Assembly (NCBI GenBank): GCA_047495785.1
Contig: JBLDXI010000031.1
Location: forward strand, 1-64,000
Length of the DNA: 64,000 bases
DNA from: Lepidodermella squamata
Taxonomy: Eukaryota > Gastrotricha
Reading direction: 5' to 3'
Shown here: positions 45,101 to 56,796 of the stretch, piece after piece
Layout: each line of letters opens with the position of its first letter
Numbering within the stretch: position 1 is the first letter of the stretch
The notes under the pieces: generated by a model
The model's input: the letters and a program-made list of their open reading frames with translations, nothing else
Database searches by the model: none
What the model was told of the DNA's origin: nothing
Translations under genes and position numbers: made by a program

Positions 45101-46757
45101 CGTTTCAAAAGCCGCAACGCGCCAATATAGTCGTAAGTATAGCTGATGAAAACGGGTCTTTTTATGAGAGGAAAAGTTTAAAAAAGAGCTCATAATTCCC
45201 AAATATTTAGGTTCTACCAAATTTCTTCCTCTAAAAAACTTCAAAGGAAGAAATATCTCTAATTATTTCTGTTTGCTCTATCAGGTTTTTGGAAATTTGG
45301 AGCTGACGTAAAAAAATCGAGTAAATCGCCATTTACATGAAAAAAATCGCGATATGCAAAATTTCTTACACGCAGATTGAGGTGTTAATTTAGATTTTTA
45401 GAATTTACGAATTTTTTTAGTATTCTATTTGAATTTCAATTTGATTTCAATGGAAACTTCTATGAAAAATTCTGCTTTTCCGAAGATGAAATGAGAGCTA
45501 AGGAACCCTGAAGGAACAAAACTCTATTTCAAATTTCAATTGTTCTAATATTCGGGTTTCAGGTATTTATAGTTACCAATTTTGGGAATTCGAACCGCCC
45601 TAATTTGAAAAAAATTCTGAATTTTGCACATATCTACAAAGTCTCAATTTATTTTCTTGAAAATTACCGTTTTGAATTCTTTTTACAATTCAAATAAAAT
45701 GTCTGATTGTTTTCAAGTTTATTTTTGTTAACATGGTATTTTTACTCTATTTTGAAGGAAAAAGCTCCTGTTATCATTACTGTCGGAAAATCCACGAGTA
45801 AAGAGCCGCTGGAGGTTTTCACGCAGCAAGTCGCTCCTCGTGCTAGCCGCCCAGCCACGAAGAAAGAAACGCCCGTCAAATCGCTTCGAACCCCAGTCAA
45901 TCGGAGCGCGTCGTCAGTCAACCGCCTGGAACGCATGGAAACTGAATCGATGACTACCGCCAGTGTCAGTATGGACGAGGACGACGATTCAACGTACTCG
46001 CCTAGCGCGAAGAAAAAGGGCCGCAAAAGCGCCCCGGCTGCGATTTCAGTGCCGAAAACGCCAATTAAGAAGCCAGCGCCTGATTTTACATCGCCTGTTA
46101 TTGCTTCGAAAACGTTGATCCCGGCCAAAGTGCAGGCTAAACCAAATGCGAAACAACCCAAGGGAGACAAGGTAAAACATTTTGCGTTAGAAGTCTTGGA
46201 AAAATTAATATTTTAACATTATTTTATGGAATATTTTAATCCTTGACCTCTCATTTGATTTTCACGATTAATTTGTTTTGAAATTTCGGTACTAGGTAGC
46301 AAAAAATATCAGATTTATTTGGTGCATCATTCGCGATCAATATAGGAAAAAGCCGAAATCGAAAAAATTTAATGCTGGAAACTCAATTTCAGTGATGCTA
46401 ATATGTAGACTTTTTAATTAAAAGTACGCTGAATTTCATAATTTCATAATTTCTATTGACCTCAATCTTCGGATATACCAAACTTTAAATTTGTTTTCAC
46501 AAAAATTATTGACGCGTATTTTGTGTGTTCTTTTGTCTAAGGCTGAAACGAAGTCCGCCGCAGTTGCTAAACCAGCTCTGCCTCGTAAAACACCCGAAAA
46601 GAAACCGAAACCAGAGGCGAAACGCGCGACCGACAACGTTGGTGGCGGGCCGAAGCGAATCTACCTAAACGACCCGAAAACGGCTGGGCAGCCAGTGAAA
46701 CCGGCTGAGAAGGAAATCGAAGATCCGTTTGCGTTTCTTGACGACTGTCCGTTTTGA
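42191..46757 (+). CDS. Long coiled-coil protein with basic Ser/Pro-rich tail, 894 aa
   Basis: Eight exons: 42191-42551, 42607-42735, 42790-42972, 43028-43604, 43747-43822, 44404-45132, 45758-46171, 46542-46757; summed length is 895 codons with stop, in frame. Residues about 20-690 are heptad-rich, Glu/Lys/Leu-dominated and almost without proline: a long parallel coiled coil. The last ~200 residues are disordered and basic, with many S/T-P sites (TPVKSLRTPVNRS, PKTPIKKPAP), suggesting cyclin-dependent phosphorylation. It ends in an acidic/aromatic tail (EDPFAFLDDCPF). I do not recognise the family; a chromosome, synaptonemal-complex or centrosome structural role would fit but is only inference. 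The gene starts about 50 bp after the AATAAA of the previous gene, right behind a TTTATAG acceptor-like site (ends 42180). Its fifth intron carries a tRNA gene. AATAAA at 47040. Confidence 0.85.
44277..44360 (+). tRNA. tRNA-Leu (CAG)
   Basis: An 84-nt type II tRNA. Acceptor stem GTCAGGA/TTCTGAC with discriminator A; D arm with TGGCCGAGCGGTC (A box); anticodon stem CTGCG/CGCAG with loop TTCAGGT, anticodon CAG at 44311-44313; long variable arm (CAGT/ACTG stem); T arm GGGTTCGAATCCC (B box). A TTTTTT pol III terminator follows within 5 bases. No intron. It lies in the same orientation inside intron 43823-44403 of the coiled-coil gene. Confidence 0.97.
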
Positions 46758-48530
46758 ACGGGTATCATCTATCTATACCTATTCGGAATTTTTTTCGAAC
46801 CAAGACTTGAATCAATCATATTGTGCTCAAAACCCGAACAGCGTTAATGTTGTGATTTTCTGAATTTTTTTCATTTTTCGTTTTCCAATTAATTACCTGC
46901 ATTGAACTTGAAAATAATTTTCCCAGTTTGTTTCACTACTTGTTACGATGCAAAGACATGTAAAATTCAAAACTCAAGGTGCCGAAAAGTCTTATTGTTC
47001 AAATTATATCTATACTTATTCTGGATTATAAATTCAGCTAATAAAGTTTTGTTCTGTTTGCGCATTGCAAATCAAAAGGTTCTTAAATAGGTTTGATATT
47101 CGTAAGTTCCGAAACATGATTTTTCGATGAAGAATTTTCGGCTGGTCTTGCCAGCAGGTTCAAGGTCATTCGGTTGGGTCTTCGATATTGCCACTCATTC
47201 ATGCAAAATTAATACAATGCAGCATCGTTATAAGGAACGGAGAACGGAGTATATAACGAACTTTTGTTGTAACGAACGAAAATTGCAGGCTCTTGCCGAA
47301 CTAGCGTACTATTTTGCATGCAAACAACATTTGTTGTAACGAACATTTACTAACGAACTTTCTCTGTAGCGAAAGCCGCCAGAGCAAAAGCTGGTGAATA
47401 TTCTAGTCAACATTATTTAAATTTTTATCTGAAATGAAGACCAAGATAGCCAAATTATATGATGAATCCTATCGAGAACCTTCAGCCGAATCTTGGTCTC
47501 GGAATGGGACGAATCAGATCACAGTACAAAAAATCAAGGAAATCCCAATAAAGCTAAACTAAGCAAATAACATGGATGACCTGTAATCTATTATAATCTA
47601 CAGGGTGTTCGCGTAATAATACTCTTCTAAAAATAGCTTTGCTACTTTTTGCATTCATTTGAGCTTTTTTGTAGCTATTTTTAGCTCATCCAGAGTATTA
47701 TTACGCGAACGCCCTGTATTTATTGCTCTCTTAAAACAATTAATCGCTGAATCCACATGCAGGGACTATGCGCAACGCGCACGATGTTTGCAGTGATTGG
47801 ATTTTGTTACCATGTACAGTGAAACCCCGATTTGGCGTCATCTACGGGCCGGCCGAAAAATCGGGCGGGAAATCCGAAAAGACGGATAATCCGGGTCAAT
47901 TTACATGCAATTCGATGCTGCGGGGAAAAATGAAGATTTTTCACCCCTTATCTTCACCTTAGCATACTCGGACTTCCCGTCAGACGGAAAATAAGACTGG
48001 TGAAGGGGTTTAATAACAACTTGAGGTTCTCGCTTTCAATGCCAGGCTACTACTCACCTGTTCCGGAAGATCCTTATCTGTGAAAACGTTTCATTCGTAG
48101 ATTAACAGATTAATCAGAATTCGGGGTTTTCTTTGATGCGACTTTTCGATCAAACGCATGACAGCCGTCTGTATCAAAGAGCAGCGTCAAACTGAAAACA
48201 TGATGCTGATAATTGGATGCTGAGAAGCATAAGCAGGATAAGGAATGACGATAAGCAAAAATGTCCGGGTAGCTTCAGGCTTCAGGCTCTATAAAATCTG
48301 TCACTTTTAAGAATGGTTAATGGTTACATGTAAACACCGAGATAATATTTATTTTAAACTATAATATGTTATAAACATCATGTTATAAGCATCATTGGGA
48401 AAATGAATGACTGTAAATGGCTGAATGAGTCACCGCAAAGAAAACATTCGGAAAATATTCTGTACATTGGAATTTCATAAATAGCAGTTTTAAAAAGTGG
48501 AGAATAATGTCTGATGTTCCGAAACTAAAA
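46758..48530. other. Intergenic region with one MITE
   Basis: Contains the 3' UTR of the coiled-coil gene and a hairpin MITE at 47599-47718. GTAACGAAC-like short repeats occur at 47230-47370. No gene recognised. Confidence 0.5.
47599..47718. mobile_element. Tc1/mariner-like foldback MITE, 120 bp
   Basis: Terminal inverted repeats of about 27 bp: TACAGGGTGTTCGCGTAATA at the left end and its reverse complement at 47692-47718 with one mismatch. The interior also pairs (CTAAAAATAGCT with AGCTATTTTTAG), so nearly the whole element folds into one hairpin. It is bounded by TA on both sides, the Tc1/mariner target-site duplication, and CAGGGTGT is a common terminus in that superfamily. There is no coding capacity. 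Confidence 0.8.
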
Positions 48531-51500
48531 TTAGATAGTAGGAGTTGACAGAGCAGCTACACGCCATCGTAGCATTGAAAAGGATCCATGTACGGCGGCG
48601 TTGCATCCGAAACCTGATAAGAACAGACGAACATGTTTGAAGTATACTTCTCGAAAATTTGATGAGGAAAAGTGACCCACTTCAGTCGGTTTGCATCCGA
48701 AATCCGCACGTCGACAATCGGCGAACGGCTTGCCTGTTTCGTTTCGGTAACAGCGAACGTATTTCTGCTCACAAGGGTTCACAAGCGATAACATTATCGG
48801 CAGTAGCAAGACGTACCCAATTGAGATCGGCTCGATGATTACACGCCAATAGATTGCGGCCGAAGAAGGCATACGAGTTGAACATCTAAAGTAGTAGATG
48901 CCCCAAGGTCGCAAACAAGTTTCGATATTTCGGGAACTCACGATTTTGTCCTCACCGGAAAGACATCCTTGTTCGCCGGCAATGCAGCGGAATGTCGAGC
49001 CTTTTACGCATTTCTTAGCGTTCTGTGGAAGAAGAAGCAAAAATTTGACGATGTTCGAAAATTCCAACTAACGCCTTTGTTGCAGGTGTCCGTGAAACGA
49101 GCTGGCCACTCCTTGAAAGGAGTTTCGCCTTCCAAGCAGTACGGCCTGCACGCTTCGAACTGGCCAGTAACCGAGTTGGTGCAGCGCGAAGCCAATTGAG
49201 CTATCAACAGACAATAAAATTCAAGATACAAACTCTCACATAGGGAGTTGGATTTGTTTAGCTACAATGTTAATGACCTACTGCAGCTTTTAATTCTGTT
49301 CGCATTCTCGCAATCGGTAAGACCGCCGTTACTCCAGCATTGTAAAGTAGAAAAATAGAAATTGCGGCACGCATTTGAAGAAGCATTGAAATCGCCCCTT
49401 GGAAGATAACTCATGCGCAAACCAGAATCTTCGGACCAGCGCGAGCAGGTGCCACCTGTTGAGGTCTTAGATAACAGGTATCCTTCATAATCACTGGCGA
49501 CCGGCGTGATTCGGCATTCCTTGCTTAGCTCGGTTGCTTTCACACCTGGACAAGTTGCGAAGGCCGTCACTGTGGCGCCCTCACCCGATTGCTGGTAGGG
49601 TATGCTCGAGTAGACTAAAGCTTGATTTTTGTTTGTCACAAAAACACGACCACGTGCGGTGGCGATATTGCAGAACCTAATAATTGTAGAAACTGGTGAG
49701 GCAATAACAATACTTATTTTGTTCAACTTACGCAAATCCTGGAACTCTGCTCTCCGGTCCCAAGTCTCTTATAAGAACAAAGTTCATACAATTGACACTT
49801 TCTGAAATTAAAGTTACTATTATTAAATATTGACAAATAAATCGATTTGCCCACGGAAATATTGTAGAAGGGGCCAAGTCGGGAAAGCGAATATCAATCC
49901 ACTCGTGTTTCCCTGAAAGTGAAAAGATGAAACCACATACAGGATTATATGAATATATTTTCGAACCGTTTTGACACGCCAAGAACAGCGAGTTGAATTT
50001 GTTGTGCCAACTGCGGGAGTTGATATGTCAACGGTAGTACAAGGTTTAACGTAGATTTCGCCGCCGCAGCCATTCGCTGTATCGGTCGGATACGGGGCTT
50101 CACAGAAATCGCCACCAAGGCCAACCGGGCAGAAGCATTTCGTACAGTTCACGCTCGGATTCGGGTAGCCACCGTTTTGACATGTAATTGTCGGGTTCTT
50201 GCACGGATCGGAACCTGGATATACATGAGCGGACTAATGAAAGGTGGTATCTCTAGCTAATTAACGCAACAATACGCATGCAATTGAATTTTGTGAATTT
50301 TGCCTCTGAATTTGATATCAACCTTCTCAACTTTCAATGAGATGAAAGTGCTATGTCACGAAACGACATATCGAGAAATATCGAAACAACGTGTTTTGAA
50401 TATCCCAACTCCGAAATTTCCCGTGCTGTAAATTCCCAAATACAAGCCCAGGCGGAAACTCTTTGTCGGCTCTTTGATCTTCTATCTTTCAGTGCCGCCT
50501 GGGCTTGTACTTGGGTATTAACGGTAAAAGATGCTACAACGATGCGTTATGAGGACCCCGCTCTTTCGTATGGCACTGTCCGTTCCAACATAAATCATAG
50601 GTAGGATTCGTATTTTTTGCGCTACGTGTAAAGCTGGAAATAGCACATTGCCTGTTTTCGAGCAAAAACATGGTTTGCGGGAGCCTCGAGCTCGATTTTC
50701 CCCAGCCACGGCCATTTTCGATGTTCAGAAGCTGGGGATCTCGTTTTTGAACTCGTTGAGCCGATATTTCATTATCTAATTGTACGAATGCGACTTTTGG
50801 CTTCACCCAGAACCCCGGATCTGAAAGTTCAAAATAGTCTGAAGCTTGTAGGCGGAGTTCGTGAACTAACTCGTGTGGTGAGGGATCACAGTCGGACCTT
50901 TTGATTCGAAAATCGTTTTTCTACTACTCGAGTCTTTTTGAAGTTCCCAATGCGGGGAATATGAATTGCCCTATAATTTGAAAAACATTAATTTTTTTAA
51001 AATCTTTATCAGGGTTGTGATCGAAGTAAAAAAGTAAATGTGCAAGTTTTGACGCAGCAAAATGAACAACCCGATGAGATCCAAATTTTACCTGGCATTG
51101 GCCTTACCAAAGAGCTCCTTTTTGACTAATGAATTACCCTAATTGAAGTTAAAATCGTTCAATATGCAATACGAGATGGCGTCTTTCCTTAGTTCACTCA
51201 CGAAGAAAACGCTTCACAGGCTATTTTTAGTGAAAGTTATAGATGCAACATACTGTAGCAGTTGTAAAGCGTGTTCAACTTGACCATGTCGAACAGTGAC
51301 AGGTAAGCAGTCTGTCCCACGCTAGTTACATATCGCCGGTCGTGCGGATACCTTTCATTCACCCCTAGTCTGCCTGCCCCATATATCGAAATAGGATTGA
51401 ACAATGACTCATAATCAAAGGGAGTCGCGTTGTAGTACGTTTGTGCCGTATTTATCGTGAATCTATTGACACAAAAATCAAAGAAATAAGCTCGCGACAG

Positions 51501-52272
51501 AGCCAGAATGAAAGCAAACCTGCTCTCGAAGCCAGGGTAGGGAATGAGATATTGATCACGTTCCGGTCGCCTGAGTTCATACGTCAGACCTAGGGCATAG
51601 CCAATTTTTCTCATCACCAATGGAACCTGTTTCAAACACAATTTATTTGACTTTCAAGTTCGAAATGATGCGAAACAAACCGCGAGCGAAGTCTCTAGGC
51701 CGCATTCATAATAATTGACTCCAATGAACTTTTGAGGATACTTATCGCCATGATAGCCAAACGGGCTCCTAAATAGGTAGAGAACATGAATCAAATGATG
51801 ACTCATCACGCTGGAACACAGCAACTCACGATATTTCCAAGAAGCGAATCGATTTGGTATTCAGGTTGATGGACGGTCTCTCCTCGAACCGCAAGCAGGT
51901 GACCGATTCGATTTCAGCTATTGCTTGCTTGATAAAGCCCCTATCAAACTCAGCTGTCGCGTCAATATATAATTAAAACAGACAATTTTTCGGTCAAGTA
52001 AACTCACGGACAGCTAAACTGGTGCCGGCAGCGATAAATTGCCAGGTTCCGTTGTCGAATGCGTACAGTATCGGCAGTGGCCAAGGTTGGGCCGGCGGTT
52101 TACCAGGCGTGAAGCCATCATAAAAGTTGTAGTACAGGGTCATATTTATCGGGCCGATTGTTGGGTCAGCAACATTGACAAAGGTATAATCGTCATCAAC
52201 CTCCTGGCCTGAGGAGAAGCGGCAGTGGAGAAGTGAGCATGCCAACGCAAGCAAAATGCCGCGCACCGTCAT
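48531..52272 (-). CDS. Astacin-like secreted protein with destroyed zinc site, EGF, CUB and kringle-like regions
   Basis: Multi-exon minus-strand gene; exons include 52008-52272, 51830-51953, about 51684-51772, 51238-51626, about 49967-50215, about 49731-49912, about 49262-49680, and further Cys-rich pieces down to 48531. A signal peptide (MTVRGILLALACSLLHC) is followed by astacin-type sequence: WPLPILYAFD, AIAEIESVTCLRFEERPSI, then RKIGYALGLTYELRRPERDQY. In active astacins this last segment is HExxHxxGxxH; here the three His are Arg, Tyr and Tyr and the Glu is Lys. The Met-turn SIMHY is also replaced (ESLFNP). The GQ..LS..D...LN.LY.C end of the domain is kept. An EGF module follows (CQNGGYPNPSVNCTKCFCPVG), then a CUB-like start (CSWRVK; HEWIDIRFPD), then a kringle-like segment. 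Exon ends in the 3' half are uncertain. Confidence 0.75.
50435..50515. repeat. 81-bp hairpin with 21-bp inverted repeat
   Basis: CCCAAATACAAGCCCAGGCGG at 50435-50455 pairs with 50495-50515 with one mismatch, closing a 39-nt loop. It lies upstream (in gene sense) of the EGF-encoding exon, in an intron of the astacin-like gene. It may be a small foldback element or a processed hairpin RNA. Confidence 0.6.
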
Positions 52273-53383
52273 CGCTGGTCGAAATAAATGTTGATGAAAA
52301 AAGTAGCTACCGAAATACTATTATCAAATGATTGAAATAGAGACTGTTTTGAAGTTTTATAGCATGAATGGAACGTGCCCAATAGCTTTCAAATTTCGAG
52401 CACAGCACGCGATTGAAACCGCTAAACCGTAAATTTAGTGGCCAGTGTTTCAGGTTTATTGCTCGCCATGAATGAAACGATTTCACATGGCTACTTTGGA
52501 GGATGATTCTCTTATGTAAAAACAGATAGGAACTAGGCAGATAGGAAATCACACGTTTGTAATTTGTAACTGTTTCCGGATGTTTTCATATTTCCTATTG
52601 GACCCAATGGTAGCGTTTTCGAGCAGCCTAAATTTGAAAAAATCCTGTGAGGTGACTACACAGCCCCAGGGTGCCTAAAAAGGCATATCTCCGCACCGGG
52701 AAATCGTATAAATTCGGTGAAAATGGATAAATAACCAGTGTCCCGCCGGCTTGGTGATGAGCAAAGATATTGTGGGATTGTCGCCAAAGTGTCATCAAAA
52801 TCGATTGTGTACAAATTGTGACTAAACGGAATGCATTTCTAGGTTGATCTCACCACGCTGATGAAATGTTTCTTTGAGAGCGGCTTCCTAGCTATCACCG
52901 TTCTGGAGATAAAACCGCTCAGGTGTGACACCGGGTAAGGTCACGTGACCAACTTGACAGTGGAACTTCTCCGTAACCGTAACCGTAAATAATAAAAATA
53001 TGTTGCGGTTTTCGAATTCTTGGTCCTCCATTTCTTCTCTATCGAAGCAGCGTGTGCCAATCGGGAAAGAAAATGTAAAGATTTCCTCAAACACATTTTG
53101 GGCACTAATGGGTAAGTACCGAAAATATTACCAATCAGTTTCATCATCTCGGATTTTTTGAATTTTTTCGATGAAACGAGCCACAACTTTTAATATCCAG
53201 CTTTAATATGGAAATAAAGCAAAATATTTTGTAGGTACAAATATTATTGGAGAACATTAGGAAATTACTGAAAAAATACAGTCATATTAGGAGCTAAAAT
53301 CTCGTTGGCAATCGAACGAAAGTTGCTGAGTCGTGAGTAACAAAATCGATAAGCAGTAAATTATTGGTCAATAAAAATCGCAT
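52273..53383. other. Spacer, nothing recognised
   Basis: Short open frames at 52307-52552 and 52888-53186 have no domain signal. The promoter of the astacin-like gene should lie at the left end and the 3' UTR of the ankyrin gene at the right. Confidence 0.4.
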
Positions 53384-54285
53384 CTAGCCATTAATGTCTC
53401 GATTGCTGTGATGCTGCTTCTTGGTCGATTTTTTAGCCGAGTGCGAGGCAATTATCGACTTGATTTCGTCACTTTTCGCCAGGTCGATCGCCGTCGAGCC
53501 TGAGTCATTCTTCATCGTGGCGTCGGCGCCTGCCTCGAGGAGGGCCTTGACCAGTTCGGCACTGCCCTGCCATGATGCGATCATCAGCGCGGTAGAACCG
53601 TTATCTGACGTCTGCGCATTCACATCGGCGCCATAGCTGATGAGGGTTCGAGCTGTTTCGACTCGCCCGCTGGCTGTAGCCAACGCTAAAGCAGTCCAAT
53701 TCGACGGGCACTTATAATTAGGATCGGCACCTCCTAGAAATTAAAAAAAAATCCAATTCAAAAATATTTTCAATTCACTTTCACCAAAATTAAGTTTTTC
53801 ATAAACCAGCAATTTCTAAATTAATTTTTGAAAATTTGAAAAATTCGAATTTTAAATTTCTAAATTTGAATTTTAAATCAGATTATTCAAATCAGTGAAA
53901 AATTTCCAAAAAAACATTAGAATTCTGAAATTTTCGAAATTTCGAAATTTTAAATTTAGGAATCGTTATTTGAAAAAAATAGAAGTGTGTCAAATTGACC
54001 TTCAATTAGCGCCCTCACAACGTCCGTATGTCCGTTATTAGCCGCCCTCACCAGAGCCGTCCAACCGTCGACGTCCTGAGCAGATATATCAGCGCCGTGT
54101 TCGATCAGCAGTTGCGTCGATATTAGACGGCCGTTTTCAGCCGCTAGAATGAGCGGCGTTCGCTGACTCGGCGTTCGGCCGTTGATATCTGCCCCGCAGA
54201 CAATTTTTAGTTTCACCTCGATGTCCTCGCCATTTTGAGCCGCTTCGAGCAAATCCTCTGTATGGTACTCGATACCGCTAATCAT
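53384..54285 (-). CDS. Small ankyrin-repeat protein, 211 aa
   Basis: Two exons, 54000-54285 and 53384-53733, joined in phase 1 across a 266-bp AT-rich intron. Five ankyrin repeats: EDLLEAAQNGEDIEVKLKIVCGADING; RTPLILAAENGRLISTQLLIEHGADI; GWTALVRAANNGHTDVVRALIEGGADP; WTALALATASGRVETARTLISYGADV; STALMIASWQGSAELVKALLEAGADA; a final partial repeat follows (STAIDLAKSDEIKSIIASH). The tail is short and basic. There is no other domain, signal peptide or membrane segment. It is likely a cytosolic protein-binding adaptor; the partner cannot be told from the sequence. Confidence 0.92.
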
Positions 54286-55352
54286 TTTTTATTAATAATT
54301 TTAAAATAATTGGCATTTCTACAATTATTTTGAGAAAAATCGGAATAGGTAGATTGTAAAAATGAGGCGAAAAGTTACGATAATACCTCCATTGTTCCTG
54401 TGGTAAAAATTTCTGAGAATTTGAATTTTTCAATCTAAAAAAGCTTTAGACAGAGATTTTTTAGAAATATTACTATCTTTGGACTAGAGCCAAAAAACAA
54501 CGATTGAAAAATGAGTATATCAACTCTCATTTATCAACAAACCACATACGGCTCATTAGTAGAACAGCTATTAAAATTTAGTGAATTAATGATATTTTTT
54601 CCTAACAGTTCATCAGTTTTTCCCTTTTAAGTCTAAAATGCTATTATATTCAGATTTTTATTGTAAAATTTGGACATCAAGCCAGGCTTCGCTATTGAGT
54701 TGAGAATTCTCAAAAAGATATTTCGTCAAAAGCGCCTCATTGACCTACCTTGATTCTTATATAATAAGCGAGGCCAAGAGCGTATCGCGCATAAAATATT
54801 ATGACTATAGGCGCAGGTATAAATTTTGTATTCGCCTCGCACGTTCTTTCTTCCCGCTGTGGACTTTGAAAGTGCAAAATGTTTCCGATCAAAAGACTTG
54901 GCTGTAGAATATTCGTGCTGTTATAAAGGAGAAACTAGCACTCCTCTTTACATATAAATCGAGTTTTAAAATAAAAATTAATTTAACAATTTCCGTTGGT
55001 GAGTTGCGAAATTGAATTACAAAAAGAGTAATATACCTGAAATAATAAGCACTTGCTGTTAAAATATGCGATGAAAGGTTGCGATCAATTTGATCGCAAA
55101 AACGTATCGACTGTATTAATATAGCGGAAAAAATCGTTCAATTACCTATGATAGTCGGAAAATCAGGGCATCGTTCATTATTATTTTTACGCTACGCACT
55201 CTATAATATATAGTAAGTATATGCCTGAAAGTGGCTATAAGGTAAACAGATATTTTTTCACCGGTGGAAAATCTCCATTATCGGCAGTTTATTTGGTTTA
55301 TTATTAGCTCGAAAAATCACAATTTTAATCACATTCACATTATTTTTTCCGG
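54286..55352. other. Spacer, nothing recognised
   Basis: AT-rich, without coding or RNA signal. TTTATT (AATAAA on the minus strand) at 55288-55293 is the probable poly(A) signal of the TGF-beta gene. Confidence 0.45.
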
Positions 55353-56796
55353 TTACAAACAAGCGCATTCTTCTACAACCATGTCAGGGAACACTTCTTG
55401 GGCGACAGATCCATCTAGCCGTGAGATTATGACCGGTTTATTGCTGTAGCGAATAGGTGCGCAAGGCGCGGGTGGCGGGGGTGAGTAGTCGCTGGATGAC
55501 GATGAGTCACCGAATCGGTTCAACATCGACTGCCATTGAGCGTGGCGAGTTGCGGCTAGGTGCCGCGGCATCGGAAAGCCACATTGGCCGGAACAGTAGT
55601 TAGCGGCATACGATGGCGGAAATAAAATGCCCTGAAAAAAACAAGAAAACTTGTAAGACAATATGGAAATTTAATAAAATTGGAGTTAATAAAATTTAAA
55701 TTTGAATTTTTATAAAATTCAAAATCATAGATTTGGACATTTCAAATTTCGCCTAATTTTTTCAAAATATTTCTCCCAAACCCAATCAGTCCCAAAATAT
55801 GATTTGATCTTAAATATTTCCTGCAATTTCGCTATTCCTACTACTATTATTTTATCTTGAATTTTGAAAATGTATTTCAGAAAATATTTTATTTTACCAA
55901 GCCAAGGTCGACCTCTCGAAAATTGATGTAAAGCGTCTCGCGGTGGCAGATGTTCGGCCTCGGTCGCCGATTATTTGATGGCACAGGTGCGTCACGCTTG
56001 AATAAGCGCCTCGCAAATCGAATTCCAATGGCTCTCGGCGAATCAGCAAAGGGCAGAACAGGCAAAGAATCGTCAAAATACCCCTCATCAACGTCAGTTT
56101 CATCCGATTTAGACGGAACACTTTCGTGATGAAGCAATAAAACTGGCCGATGGCTTGGATTACCATCAACAGGATGTCCTAAAATTGAAAATTTCAATTT
56201 CGAAGATTTGATTAAAAAAATCTAAACAAATTACCTATGCATGGTGAGATTATTTTCCCATTGAAACAGCTGATTGGCATCGAAATTTCCAACCAATTTT
56301 CGCTGTGAATTTTTGTAATTTTGTACCGACGCCATGTCGAGGTTCCATTTTGACACTCAACCTCGATATTACCAGTAATCGATTCCGCGTCGAAATTCGG
56401 GGCAAAAATGAATAATTTCACCGATTTCAAATGTTTCGTCGATGATTTTTCTAGATTAAATGCGAATTTATTGCAGGTTTCCATTGTACCAGGAATGGCT
56501 TCGATCTTGTCATGCGGCGCCAGTCGACCATGGCGTGCTAAATCAACCATGACGCGAACAGCTGATGATTGATTCGTGTCGACTTTCGACACCACCAATT
56601 CGTTTTTTCGATGGAAAAGTAAGCTTTTCAATAGATTTTTATCACCGAATTTCGACCATGAAATCGGCGCAGCGAAGCGTGTCGTCTGCGTGTCATCATC
56701 CGAGGCGTAAATTCCAGATAAAAAACTACTGGCCTCACTATAGCCGGCTAAAATCAGAGAGCTGATGATGGCGAAAACTATCACGACGATTTCCAT
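55353..56796 (-). CDS. TGF-beta superfamily ligand with six-cysteine mature domain, 373 aa
   Basis: Three exons: 56235-56796, 55898-56178, 55353-55631 (374 codons with stop, in frame). A signal peptide (VIVFAIISSLILAGYSEA) is followed by a propeptide of about 230 residues and basic cleavage sites near residue 245 (RFARRLFKR). The mature region of about 124 residues has the family pattern: C-HRETLYINFREVDL, then PPSYAANYCSGQCGFP, HLAATRHAQWQSM, PCAP, and the C-terminal MVVEECACL. Most relatives have PCCAP; here only one Cys is present, so the cysteine that forms the inter-subunit disulphide appears lost, as in GDF9, BMP15 and GDF3. The usual W..WI..P is LGLGILFPPSY. The loop before PCAP is a Ser/Pro run. 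It is a secreted signalling dimer (probably non-covalent) or monomer; subfamily not clear. Confidence 0.92.

Noticed and set aside
50353-50604. Plus-strand 83-codon frame
   Set aside because: It runs through the 81-bp hairpin and has no family signal.
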